A DNA stretch of 33,792 bases from Limisphaerales bacterium (GTDB lineage Bacteria > Verrucomicrobiota > Verrucomicrobiia > Limisphaerales > UBA11358), in contig PLAY01000134.1 of NCBI GenBank assembly GCA_003134375.1, positions 1 through 33,792 of the forward strand, written 5' to 3'. Positions 1 to 6,790 of the stretch are shown one piece after another. The translations under genes were made by a program, and so were the position numbers. Numbering within the stretch: position 1 is the first letter of the stretch; each line of letters starts with the position of its first letter. A model generated the notes under the pieces. The model was not told the DNA's origin. It ran no database searches and was given only the letters and a program-made list of their open reading frames with translations.

Positions 1-464
1 CCAGCCGCAACAATCTCGCGTCGCTGTATCAAGCCAAAGGCGATTACGACAAAGGATTGCCGCTGTTGGAGCAAACGCTGGCAGTTAGCGAGCGCGTGTT
101 GGGTGCAGAACACCCCGATACTTTAACCAGCCGCAACAATCTCGCGTTGCTGTATAAAGTCAAAGGCGATTACGACAAAGCCTTGCCGCTGTATGAGCAA
201 ACGCTTGTGGTTAGCGAACGTGTACTAGGTGCGGAGCATCCCGCTACTTTAACTAGCCACAACAATCTCGCGTCGCTGTATCAAGCCAAAGGCGATTACG
301 ACAAAGCCTTGGCGTTGTTTGAGCAAACATTAAAAGTTTGTGAAAAAACTTTAGGACTAAAACATCCGAAAACGCGCACAATTCGTGAGAATTTTCAATT
401 ATGTCGTGACAAATTTAACAGTGGAGAAGATGGAGGAACTGCTGGAGCAGTTAACAAACTTTAA
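1..464 (+). CDS. Kinesin-light-chain-type TPR repeat protein (5' partial)
   Basis: The reading frame is open from base 3 and runs off the left edge, so only the C-terminal part is visible; the stop is TAA at 462-464. The protein is a string of 42-residue tetratricopeptide units of the kinesin light chain/TPR_12 type, with a recurring core like NNLASLYQAKGDYDKAL followed by EHPDTLTS. Such proteins are protein-interaction scaffolds, often with NB-ARC or CHAT domains further upstream, but nothing of the N-terminus is visible here. The units are nearly identical as DNA. The last one degenerates into a charged tail ending around EDGGTAGAVNKL. Base composition is more AT-rich than the downstream genes, which may mean acquisition or recent repeat amplification. 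The repeat fold is certain; the function is unknown. Confidence 0.85.
   Translation, partial: SRNNLASLYQAKGDYDKGLPLLEQTLAVSERVLGAEHPDTLTSRNNLALLYKVKGDYDKALPLYEQTLVVSERVLGAEHPATLTSHNNLASLYQAKGDYDKALALFEQTLKVCEKTLGLKHPKTRTIRENFQLCRDKFNSGEDGGTAGAVNKL
3..380 (+). repeat. Three tandem 126-bp units coding for TPRs
   Basis: Units 3-128, 129-254 and 255-380 each begin with AGCC(G/A)CAACAATCTCGCG and code for 42 residues. The first two and a half are almost identical as DNA; the third diverges in its last third. The period is a multiple of three, so recombination could change copy number without breaking the frame. The array continues off the left edge. Confidence 0.85.
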
Positions 465-533
465 TTTCAGTATTTCCAGAACGAATGAGTTTTCTGTTCC
501 CGAAAATTTTCCGGGTCAAATCAAAGGATGCTT

Positions 534-2180
534 ATGAACTTCATGCTAAACTTGTTTCTCATTGGTGCTGTGAGCGGTGAACCGGCGGGACGCTTGTCCC
601 GCGTCAAGCGGTCAAGATGGTTCATCCTGGCAGGCGCGATCGCGGCAGCAGCGCTGATGGCCGTGCTGTTGGCGCCGATGGGACAAAAAATGTTCCGGGG
701 TGGTGAACGCCAGGCACAGGCCGAAACGCCCAAGGCCGCCGCAAAACAACTGGTGCGGGAGCCGGCCGTGGCGGGGCTGTTTTATCCGAAAGACCCGGCC
801 GAATTGTCACGAATGATTGACCGCCTGCTCGCCGCCGCGCCCACTGAGCCGGTTGGCGACCTTAAAGCCATCGTTTGTCCCCATGCCGGCTACGAGTTTT
901 CCGGTCCGGTCGCGGCCTACTCCTTCAAAAACCTGATTGGACGCCATTTCGACACGGTCATCATTCTGGGGCCGAGCCATTACGCGCTTTTTGACGGGGC
1001 GTCGGTCCCGGCGGTGGATGCCTATCGCACGCCGCTCGGGCTGGTGCCAATCTCTCCCAAAGCCCGGGCGCTGGCAAAAATCAGTCCCTGCCTCAGCGAG
1101 CCTTGCTGTCGGGTGGAACGCCCTGCCTGGTGGCCGCAGTCATCCAAGCCGGCACCCGACCCGGGCAAAGACACGCCGGATACCTGGGAACATTCGGTTG
1201 AAGTCGAGGTGCCATTTTTGCAAAAAGTTTTGACGAACTTTTCCATTTTGCCGGTGGTGTTCGGCAACGTGGATCCCGCGCAGGTGGCGCAGGCGGTGGC
1301 GACGCAACTCGACGACAAAACCCTGATCGTGGTGAGTTCAGATTTGAGCCACTACCATCCCTATGACGAAGCCGAAGCACTGGATGGCCGTTGCGTCAAG
1401 GCAATGTGCAGTCTGGACATCGCGGCCATGGAAAGCCAGGAGGCTTGCGGCAAACTGCCCATTCTGGCGTTGCTGCATCTGGCACACCAGAACGGGTGGC
1501 AGGCACGGTTGCTGGATTATCGCAACAGCGGCGACACCTCGGGCGACAAGAGCCACGGTGTTGTCGGCTACAGCGCCATTGCTTTCTTCGCGCCCGCGCC
1601 GGAAAACTACGCGGCACCGGAAAGAAAGTTACTGCTGGACCTGGCCCGCCGGACCCTGACCTGTGTGGTGACCAATCCGGGCTTGTCGGGATTTGAAGTC
1701 AACGCCAAGAGTGTGCCGCCCCAATTATCGGAAACCAAAGCCTGTTTCGTGACGTTGACGGAAAATGGCGAGTTGCGGGGTTGCATCGGCCACATTTCGC
1801 CGCAGGAACCGCTTTACCAGGCCGTGGTGGACAACGCGCGGAACGCGGCCATCCGCGACCCGCGCTTCCTGCCAGTGCAGCCCGGTGAAACGGGCAAAAT
1901 CAAAATCGAAATCAGCGTGTTGACCGAGCCGAAACCGTTGCCGTTCACATCGCCGGAAGATTTGCTGGCCAAATTGCAGCCCGGCAAGGATGGCGTGGTG
2001 CTCAAGCTTGATGGTCGGGGCGCGACATTTCTGCCCCAAGTCTGGGAGCAACTGCCGGACAAGGTCGAGTTCCTGAATCACCTTTCCGAAAAGGCGGGCT
2101 GTGCGCCCGGGGATTGGCGCGGCAAGGACGTCAGCGTCTCCATCTACCACGTCGAAGCATTCAAGGAATCGGAAAAGTAA
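534..2180 (+). CDS. AmmeMemoRadiSam system fusion: MEMO (protein B) + AMMECR1 (protein A)
   Basis: The N-terminal domain (about residues 75-355) is a MEMO family protein, related in fold to LigB-type extradiol dioxygenases. It shows PHAGYEFSG, LGPSHY, EHSVEVEVPFL and SSDLSHYHPYDEA, which hold the conserved histidines. The C-terminal domain (about 365-545) is AMMECR1, with the diagnostic LRGCIG loop and NARNAAIRDPRF. In many genomes these are separate genes, so this is a natural fusion. Ahead of both is a basic stretch (RLSRVKRSR) and a hydrophobic helix (WFILAGAIAAAALMAVLL), predicting a membrane anchor with the domains on the outer side by the positive-inside rule. The start at 534 is preferred because AAAGGA lies 5 bases before it; ATG 528 is the alternative. 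It leads the cluster with the SpeE-like protein and the radical SAM enzyme. The biochemical role is not established. Confidence 0.93.
   Translation: MNFMLNLFLIGAVSGEPAGRLSRVKRSRWFILAGAIAAAALMAVLLAPMGQKMFRGGERQAQAETPKAAAKQLVREPAVAGLFYPKDPAELSRMIDRLLAAAPTEPVGDLKAIVCPHAGYEFSGPVAAYSFKNLIGRHFDTVIILGPSHYALFDGASVPAVDAYRTPLGLVPISPKARALAKISPCLSEPCCRVERPAWWPQSSKPAPDPGKDTPDTWEHSVEVEVPFLQKVLTNFSILPVVFGNVDPAQVAQAVATQLDDKTLIVVSSDLSHYHPYDEAEALDGRCVKAMCSLDIAAMESQEACGKLPILALLHLAHQNGWQARLLDYRNSGDTSGDKSHGVVGYSAIAFFAPAPENYAAPERKLLLDLARRTLTCVVTNPGLSGFEVNAKSVPPQLSETKACFVTLTENGELRGCIGHISPQEPLYQAVVDNARNAAIRDPRFLPVQPGETGKIKIEISVLTEPKPLPFTSPEDLLAKLQPGKDGVVLKLDGRGATFLPQVWEQLPDKVEFLNHLSEKAGCAPGDWRGKDVSVSIYHVEAFKESEK
585..602. 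repeat. Small GC hairpin near the start of the MEMO-AMMECR1 gene
   Basis: GCGGGAC and GTCCCGC are separated by four bases. They code for the GRLSRV part of the basic stretch just before the membrane helix. It resembles the other short palindromes in this window and may be a small inserted element that became coding. Confidence 0.45.
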
Positions 2181-2192
2181 AAGGAACGTTTG

Positions 2193-4535
2193 ATGGCCGC
2201 CGACACCCCGAATCTCCCGTCTGCTGACAACGGCAGATTGCCGGTGCTTTGGGCGCTCGCCGGGTTGGGACTGGCCTCGGTGATGACGCAGTTGGCGCTG
2301 ATGCGCGAGTTGCTCTGCGCCTTTGCGGGTAATGAAATGGTGCTGGGCATCGCGCTCGGCCTCTGGCTGCTGCTCACGGGCCTGGGAACTTCGCTGGGCC
2401 GGACGGCGGACAAACTCCGAAATCCCCTGGCCGTCCTGTTCACCGCGCAAATCCTCGTTGCCGTGATTCCGCTGGCGCAGGTGTTTGCCGTCCGTGCCCT
2501 GCGCAACGTGGTCTTCGTGCGGGGCGCGGAGGTGGGCGTGACTGGAACCGTCTTGAGCGCCGCGGTTTTGTTGCTGCCGTTTTGCATCGTTGCCGGATAC
2601 ACCCTGACGCTGGCGTGCTCGATTCTCAATCGCCGCGGCGATGCGTCGGGCGCGGGCCGCGTTTATGTCGCCGACAGCTTGGGCAGCGTTGCCGGCGGCG
2701 CGCTGTTCAGCTTCGTGCTGGTGCGGTTTCTCGACCACATCGCGCTGCTCGCCGTGCCCGCCCTGTTGAATCTCGCAGCCGCCGTGTGGCTTGGCCGGGC
2801 AGGGGGGCAACATTTTCCATCGGACACGATGGCAACATTGGAGCGCCGGCCTCCGGTACGGCGCGTTTCTGAGAACACTCAAGACCTGCCGTGCCGGAGG
2901 CCGGCGCTCCGGGAGATTTTCATTTTGACACTGGTTGCGGGCATTGCCGCTTTCGTCTGGCTCGCCCACTCCGACGCGCTCTCGACTGCGCTCCAATTCC
3001 CCGGCCAGAATGTTTTGTTCCGCGCCAACTCGCCTTACGGCCGGCTGGTGGTCACGGAATCGGGCGGCGAGACCAATTTCATCGAGAACGGCATTGCCAT
3101 TGTGTCCACGCCGAACGTAGAGCAGGTGGAGGAAGCCACGCACTATGCCATGAGCCAGCGGCCCGATGCGCGGCGGGTACTGCTGGTTTCAGGCGGCGTT
3201 GCCGGGGTGGCGAAGGAAATCCTCAAATACAACGTCGCCGGGGTGGACTGCGTGGAACTCGACCCGCTCGTCATCGAAACCGGCCGTCGCTTCCTGCCGG
3301 AGCACTTCGCCGATCCGCGCATCCGGGTAATTGCCACTGACGCGCGGCAATTCGTGCGGCAGACGACCAACCGCTACGACGTCGTCATCCTCGCGCTGCC
3401 CGACCCATCCACGGCGCAGCTCAACCGCTTCTTCACGGTCGAATTTTTCAGCGGAGTCAAACAGGTGCTGGCCGATGGTGGTGTGCTCTCGTTCGCGCTG
3501 GGCCGTTACGAGAACTACGTCAGCCCGGAACTGGCGCAACTGCTGGCCTCGGCGAACCGGTCGCTCAAGCAGTCATTCGCCAACATTCTGGCGTTGCCCG
3601 GCGGCCGGGTCTTTTTCCTCGCGTCCGATGGCCCGCTGTACGGCGACATCGCTGCGCGGGTCGAGGCGCAGGGCGTTTCGACGAAGCTCGTGAACCGGCA
3701 TTATCTCGACGCCATGCTCACCGCCGACCGGATGGCAGACATCCAGCGGGCGGTGTCACAACCCGCCGCGCTGAACCGGGATTTCAGTCCGATGCTTTAC
3801 TTTTACCATCTGCGCCATTGGATGAGCCAGTTCACCTTGAGCTTCGGCGCGCTACAGGCGGTATTGTTGCTGTTGCTGCTCGTGTATCTCATTCGATTAC
3901 GTGGACCGGCGCTCGTGCTTTTTGCGTCGGGCTTCGCGGGCTCGGCGCTGGAGATCGTGCTGCTGCTGGCCTTCCAGGTTTTGTGCGGCTCGGTCTATCA
4001 TCAGGTCGGCGTGATCGTGACGGTTTTCATGGTTGGGCTGGCGCTTGGGGCCATGTCAACGAACCGTAGGAGCCGACGTGAGGAGGCTCTAACTGGAGAA
4101 TCCAGAAGTGATCAGAGCCTCCTCACGTCGGCTCCTACAAGTTCCAAGGATTGCAGTGGAAGAAGTTTGATTGTCCTTGCGATGGCCCTTGCCGGTTACG
4201 CCATCCTGCTTCCGCTTTTGCTGCCGCTGCTGAATCGCATGGGAGGCACAACCGCATCGCTCCTGGCGATCAAAGCGATCTTTACATCGCTGACTTTGAT
4301 TCTCGCCGTGCTGGTCGGTGCACAGTTCCCGCTGGCGAACCGGCTGCAGTTCGACGGCACGGCGACGGGCGCGTCACGGCTTTACACGGCGGATTTCGTG
4401 GGCGCATCACTCGGCGCGCTGCTGGCGAGCACGCTGTTGATACCGCTGATAGGCGTGATGGGCGTCTGCCTGCTGACAGCGGGATTGAATGCGCTGGCGG
4501 GCGGCGTTCTGTTTTGGAGAAAGGTTTCGATATGA
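2193..4535 (+). CDS. Multi-TM protein with embedded spermidine synthase-like domain (AmmeMemoRadiSam cluster)
   Basis: About 780 residues. A first hydrophobic half of six helices (about residues 15-205) and one more helix near 240-262 are followed by a Rossmann methyltransferase/spermidine-synthase-like domain (about 270-545), then a second hydrophobic half. The halves look like an internal duplication: AGRVYVADSLGSVAGGAL in the first resembles ASRLYTADFVGASLGALL in the second. The SpeE-like domain keeps VELDPLVIE, but the usual GGGDG motif is altered (VSGGVAGVAKE) and the catalytic Asp region reads VVILALPDPS. True aminopropyltransferase activity is therefore doubtful. The start is ATG 2193 with AAGGAAC just upstream; a TTG at 2190 is less likely. 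It lies 12 bp after the MEMO-AMMECR1 stop and overlaps the next gene by 4 bp (ATGA), so all are probably one operon. Two palindromic elements are translated in frame inside it. Confidence 0.88.
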   Translation: MAADTPNLPSADNGRLPVLWALAGLGLASVMTQLALMRELLCAFAGNEMVLGIALGLWLLLTGLGTSLGRTADKLRNPLAVLFTAQILVAVIPLAQVFAVRALRNVVFVRGAEVGVTGTVLSAAVLLLPFCIVAGYTLTLACSILNRRGDASGAGRVYVADSLGSVAGGALFSFVLVRFLDHIALLAVPALLNLAAAVWLGRAGGQHFPSDTMATLERRPPVRRVSENTQDLPCRRPALREIFILTLVAGIAAFVWLAHSDALSTALQFPGQNVLFRANSPYGRLVVTESGGETNFIENGIAIVSTPNVEQVEEATHYAMSQRPDARRVLLVSGGVAGVAKEILKYNVAGVDCVELDPLVIETGRRFLPEHFADPRIRVIATDARQFVRQTTNRYDVVILALPDPSTAQLNRFFTVEFFSGVKQVLADGGVLSFALGRYENYVSPELAQLLASANRSLKQSFANILALPGGRVFFLASDGPLYGDIAARVEAQGVSTKLVNRHYLDAMLTADRMADIQRAVSQPAALNRDFSPMLYFYHLRHWMSQFTLSFGALQAVLLLLLLVYLIRLRGPALVLFASGFAGSALEIVLLLAFQVLCGSVYHQVGVIVTVFMVGLALGAMSTNRRSRREEALTGESRSDQSLLTSAPTSSKDCSGRSLIVLAMALAGYAILLPLLLPLLNRMGGTTASLLAIKAIFTSLTLILAVLVGAQFPLANRLQFDGTATGASRLYTADFVGASLGALLASTLLIPLIGVMGVCLLTAGLNALAGGVLFWRKVSI
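2840..2910. repeat. Palindromic element, in frame inside the SpeE-like membrane gene
   Basis: Arms 2840-2862 and 2888-2910 match as inverted repeats at 22 of 23 positions (GGAGCGCCGGCCTCCGG type). The translated peptide (core LERRPPVRRVSENTQ) links the first six-helix half to the next helix. The same family recurs between genes at 32499-32569, which supports a dispersed element. Confidence 0.85.
4066..4138. repeat. Perfect 25-bp palindromic element, in frame inside the SpeE-like membrane gene
   Basis: Arms 4066-4090 and 4114-4138 are perfect inverted repeats of 25 bp (GTAGGAGCCGACGTGAGG type) around a 23-base loop. The element is translated as a hydrophilic loop (about TNRRSRREEALTGESRSD) between two membrane helices in the second half of the protein. 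It looks like an insertion tolerated in a loop. Confidence 0.9.
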
Positions 4536-4789
4536 TCAAACTCAACATGGTTTCCATTAAAATCATGCGCTGGAGCGGCTGGCTGTTGCTGCCGCTGGTG
4601 ATGGCCTTCCTGCTGACCGGTTACATCATGGATGGCCGCTACGGGTTCAGCAAACTGCTGGACGAGAAATCCGCGCTGACGTTCCACCGCATGCTGCACC
4701 TGCCGCTGATCGTCCTCGTGGTGGCGCATGTCGTGCCGGCGGTGTATCTTGCCTTCCAGCGATGGGGCTGGATCAGACATCGCGAATAG
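4532..4789 (+). CDS. Small two-helix membrane protein, possible b-type cytochrome fragment
   Basis: 85 residues, starting at the ATG that overlaps the previous stop (ATGA, 4532-4535), so translation is probably coupled. It has two hydrophobic segments, WSGWLLLPLVMAFLLTGYI and LPLIVLVVAHVVPAVYLAF. Three histidines (TFHRMLH and VVAHVV) lie at or inside the second helix, placed as in membrane cytochrome b or DUF4405-like proteins. Heme binding is an inference. The gene sits between the SpeE-like protein and the radical SAM enzyme with 7 bases to the GTG start of the latter, so a role in the same system, for instance electron delivery, is plausible but unproven. Confidence 0.8.
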   Translation: MIKLNMVSIKIMRWSGWLLLPLVMAFLLTGYIMDGRYGFSKLLDEKSALTFHRMLHLPLIVLVVAHVVPAVYLAFQRWGWIRHRE

Positions 4790-4796
4790 ACGTAGT

Positions 4797-6116
4797 GTGA
4801 ACATCGAACATCGAACATCGAACTCTGAACACCAGAACCGGCACTCCGGGTTGACGGGGGGAATTTCGCGGCGCGCTGCCATCGGGCTGGGCGCGGCGGC
4901 CGTGGTGGGATTGGCGGGGGCGGCATCACTGTTCGATCTGTTCTCCGGATGGCGGGAGTCCGAGGCGCCCGCAGGCGTTTTCAAAGGCGACGCTCCGTCG
5001 GGCGAGCTTTGGGAGTTGTGGCAAAAGCGCGGCTGGGTGAAGGAAGGCCGTCATTACCTCAAGCTCGGCCGCAACGTCCAGTGCAAGGTCTGCCCGAACA
5101 ACTGCATCCTTGAACCCGGCGACCGCAGCCATTGCCGCAACAAGGTCAACCGCGACGGCACGCTTTACACGCTGGTTTATGGCAACCCCTGCACCTTCCA
5201 CGTTGACCCGGTTGAGAAAAAGCCGCTGTTCCATTTCCTGCCCGGCACACTGAGCTTTTCCCTCGCCACGTCCGGCTGCGTCTTCCGCTGCCTCAACTGC
5301 CAGAACTGGGAGATTTCGCAGAAGAAACCGGAAGAAACCAAGGACCCGCGCGGCGAGGAGTTGCGCCTGCGCCCGCCGCTGCCTTCGAGCCTTTCGCTCG
5401 AGCAAATGTCGCGGCTCAGCCTGTTCCCGGAAGACGTCGTGTCGGTGACCGAGGCGCTCGGTTGCCCGTCCATTTCCTACACCTATTCCGAGCCGGTGGC
5501 GTTTTACGAATACACGCAGGATACGTGCAAGGCCGCGCGCGACCGGAAGCTCAAAAATATCGTCGTGAGCTGCGGCTCGATCGAAGACCGGGCCGCGCGC
5601 GACCTGTATCAATTTGTGGACGCCGCGCACGTGGACCTGAAGGGTTTTGACGAGGACACGTACCAGAAGCTCAACTCCGGCAAGCTCCAGCCCATCCTCA
5701 ACTTGCTCAAGACGCTCAAGGAACTGGGGGTGTGGGTCGAGATCATCAACCTCGTCGTGCCGACCTACACCGACAACCTGGACACCATCCGCCGCATGTG
5801 CGGCTGGATCGCGAAGGAGCTGGGGCCGGACCGGCCGCTGCACTTCTCACGATTCCACCCGGAGCACAAGCTCACGCACCTGGCGCCCACGCCCGTTGAG
5901 ACGCTCGTGAAAGCGCGCGACTCCGCCCGCGCCGAGGGCTTGGACTACGTTTATATCGGCAACGTGCCCGGCCTCGAAGGAGTGGAGACGACCTGGTGCC
6001 CCAACTGCAAAAAGGCCGTCATCGAGCGCGACATCTTCGCCGTCACCCGCATGAACCTCACGGACGGCAAATGCAATTTCTGCGGGACGAAGATTGCGGG
6101 GGTATGGAAAACATAA
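4797..6116 (+). CDS. amrS: AmmeMemoRadiSam system radical SAM enzyme
   Basis: The enzyme has the AmrS/PflA-like layout. A cysteine-rich leader (CKVCPNNCILEPGDRSHC) is followed by the radical SAM cluster motif CVFRCLNC (CxxxCxxC) that binds the 4Fe-4S cluster and SAM. The central part has SYTYSEPVAFYEY, HVDLKGFDEDTY and HFSRFHPEHKL, typical of the family. The C-terminus has two CxxC pairs (CPNC and CNFC) that resemble a metal-binding ribbon. Before the catalytic part is ISRRAAIGLGAAAVVGLAG, an RR-type (Tat-like) signal or membrane anchor, matching the anchor on the MEMO-AMMECR1 fusion. The start is uncertain: ATG 4728 (overlapping the previous gene), GTG 4797 (chosen, just after the previous stop) or TTG 4851. 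None has a clear ribosome site, and a GAACATC repeat array lies within this region. The substrate is unknown. Confidence 0.93.
   Translation: MNIEHRTSNSEHQNRHSGLTGGISRRAAIGLGAAAVVGLAGAASLFDLFSGWRESEAPAGVFKGDAPSGELWELWQKRGWVKEGRHYLKLGRNVQCKVCPNNCILEPGDRSHCRNKVNRDGTLYTLVYGNPCTFHVDPVEKKPLFHFLPGTLSFSLATSGCVFRCLNCQNWEISQKKPEETKDPRGEELRLRPPLPSSLSLEQMSRLSLFPEDVVSVTEALGCPSISYTYSEPVAFYEYTQDTCKAARDRKLKNIVVSCGSIEDRAARDLYQFVDAAHVDLKGFDEDTYQKLNSGKLQPILNLLKTLKELGVWVEIINLVVPTYTDNLDTIRRMCGWIAKELGPDRPLHFSRFHPEHKLTHLAPTPVETLVKARDSARAEGLDYVYIGNVPGLEGVETTWCPNCKKAVIERDIFAVTRMNLTDGKCNFCGTKIAGVWKT
4798..4840. repeat. GAACATC heptamer array at the 5' end of amrS
   Basis: About four successive seven-base units (GAACATC, later degenerate as GAACTCT and GAACACC) lie between the stop of the small membrane gene and the RR signal of amrS. 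In the amrS frame they read NIEHRTSNSEHQ. The same heptamer builds inverted-repeat elements at 15103-15172, 15876-15977 and 33056-33153. Confidence 0.8.
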
Positions 6117-6316
6117 AGTTTACCAGGTGAAAATATTGGCGGCGCGTACGGAAGTCACGGTGAGCGGAGGCGGTAGAAAAGATCCGGATACTGGTCATCA
6201 TCGGCAGAAAAGTGCCACTGCCTTGGCTAATCAGCAGCAAGATTTCAGTTCAGGACTTTATTTTCTTGCCACAATTCCGCGCTTGCAAATCGGACGCAAT
6301 CCGCTTCGATGAAGTC

Positions 6317-6646
6317 ATGTTTCCCTACATGGCATTGACCAAAGACAAGGCGTGGCAGCCCGGCCCTTACGAAGGAGTCGAGTTGATGATATTGCACAAA
6401 AATGAAAGCACCGGCGGGGTCGTGGTGCTGCGCAAGTTCAAGGCCGGCTGTACGATCCCGGCCCACATGCATCCGGACGCCAATGAATGGGCCTACGTGC
6501 TTTCCGGCGAATGGGAGGAATCCGACAAGACCTACACCGCCGGCACGCTGTTCTTCGCGCCCGAAGGCGTCCGGCACGGCCCGCATGTCGCCAAAACAGA
6601 AGTCATCAGCCTGACCATTTTTGACGGTCCGCTGACGGTGGCGTAA
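6317..6646 (+). CDS. Small cupin-domain protein
   Basis: About 109 residues forming a single conserved barrel of the cupin_2/ChrR-like kind. Metal-binding cupin motif 1 is visible as PAHMHPDANEWAYVLSGEWE and motif 2 as TLFFAPEGVRHGPH, so a metal-binding site with three or four histidines and a glutamate is likely. The start is taken at ATG 6317 (MFPYMALT); ATG 6329 is also possible, and an in-frame TTG extends to 6212 without family-like sequence. It follows amrS by 200 bases in the same direction and may or may not belong to that unit. The 6117-6316 gap shows no gene and no clear promoter. A sensor, isomerase or dioxygenase role cannot be told apart from sequence. Confidence 0.85.
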   Translation: MFPYMALTKDKAWQPGPYEGVELMILHKNESTGGVVVLRKFKAGCTIPAHMHPDANEWAYVLSGEWEESDKTYTAGTLFFAPEGVRHGPHVAKTEVISLTIFDGPLTVA

Positions 6647-6790
6647 GACTCGGAGCATGGCGGTGATCGGCGAGTTTGTGTTCAGGCATATTGTCCTCGT
6701 TTTGGCTGCTGCTTTTGCGTTGCCGCCCTGCTGCTGCAAACCGCCGCCGCCGGGGACGCGTATTACAATCTCCCGGTTTCCTCACTCACC

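Noticed and set aside
1725-3143. A 472-codon minus-strand open frame across the AMMECR1 domain and the SpeE-like gene
   Set aside because: Its product is low-complexity, rich in Arg, Gln and His, typical of an antisense shadow of GC-rich coding DNA; the plus-strand genes have clear family motifs.
2193-4535. Calling this gene a spermidine synthase
   Set aside because: The domain fold fits, but the nucleotide loop and catalytic Asp region are altered and it is embedded in a membrane protein, so the enzymatic name would mislead.
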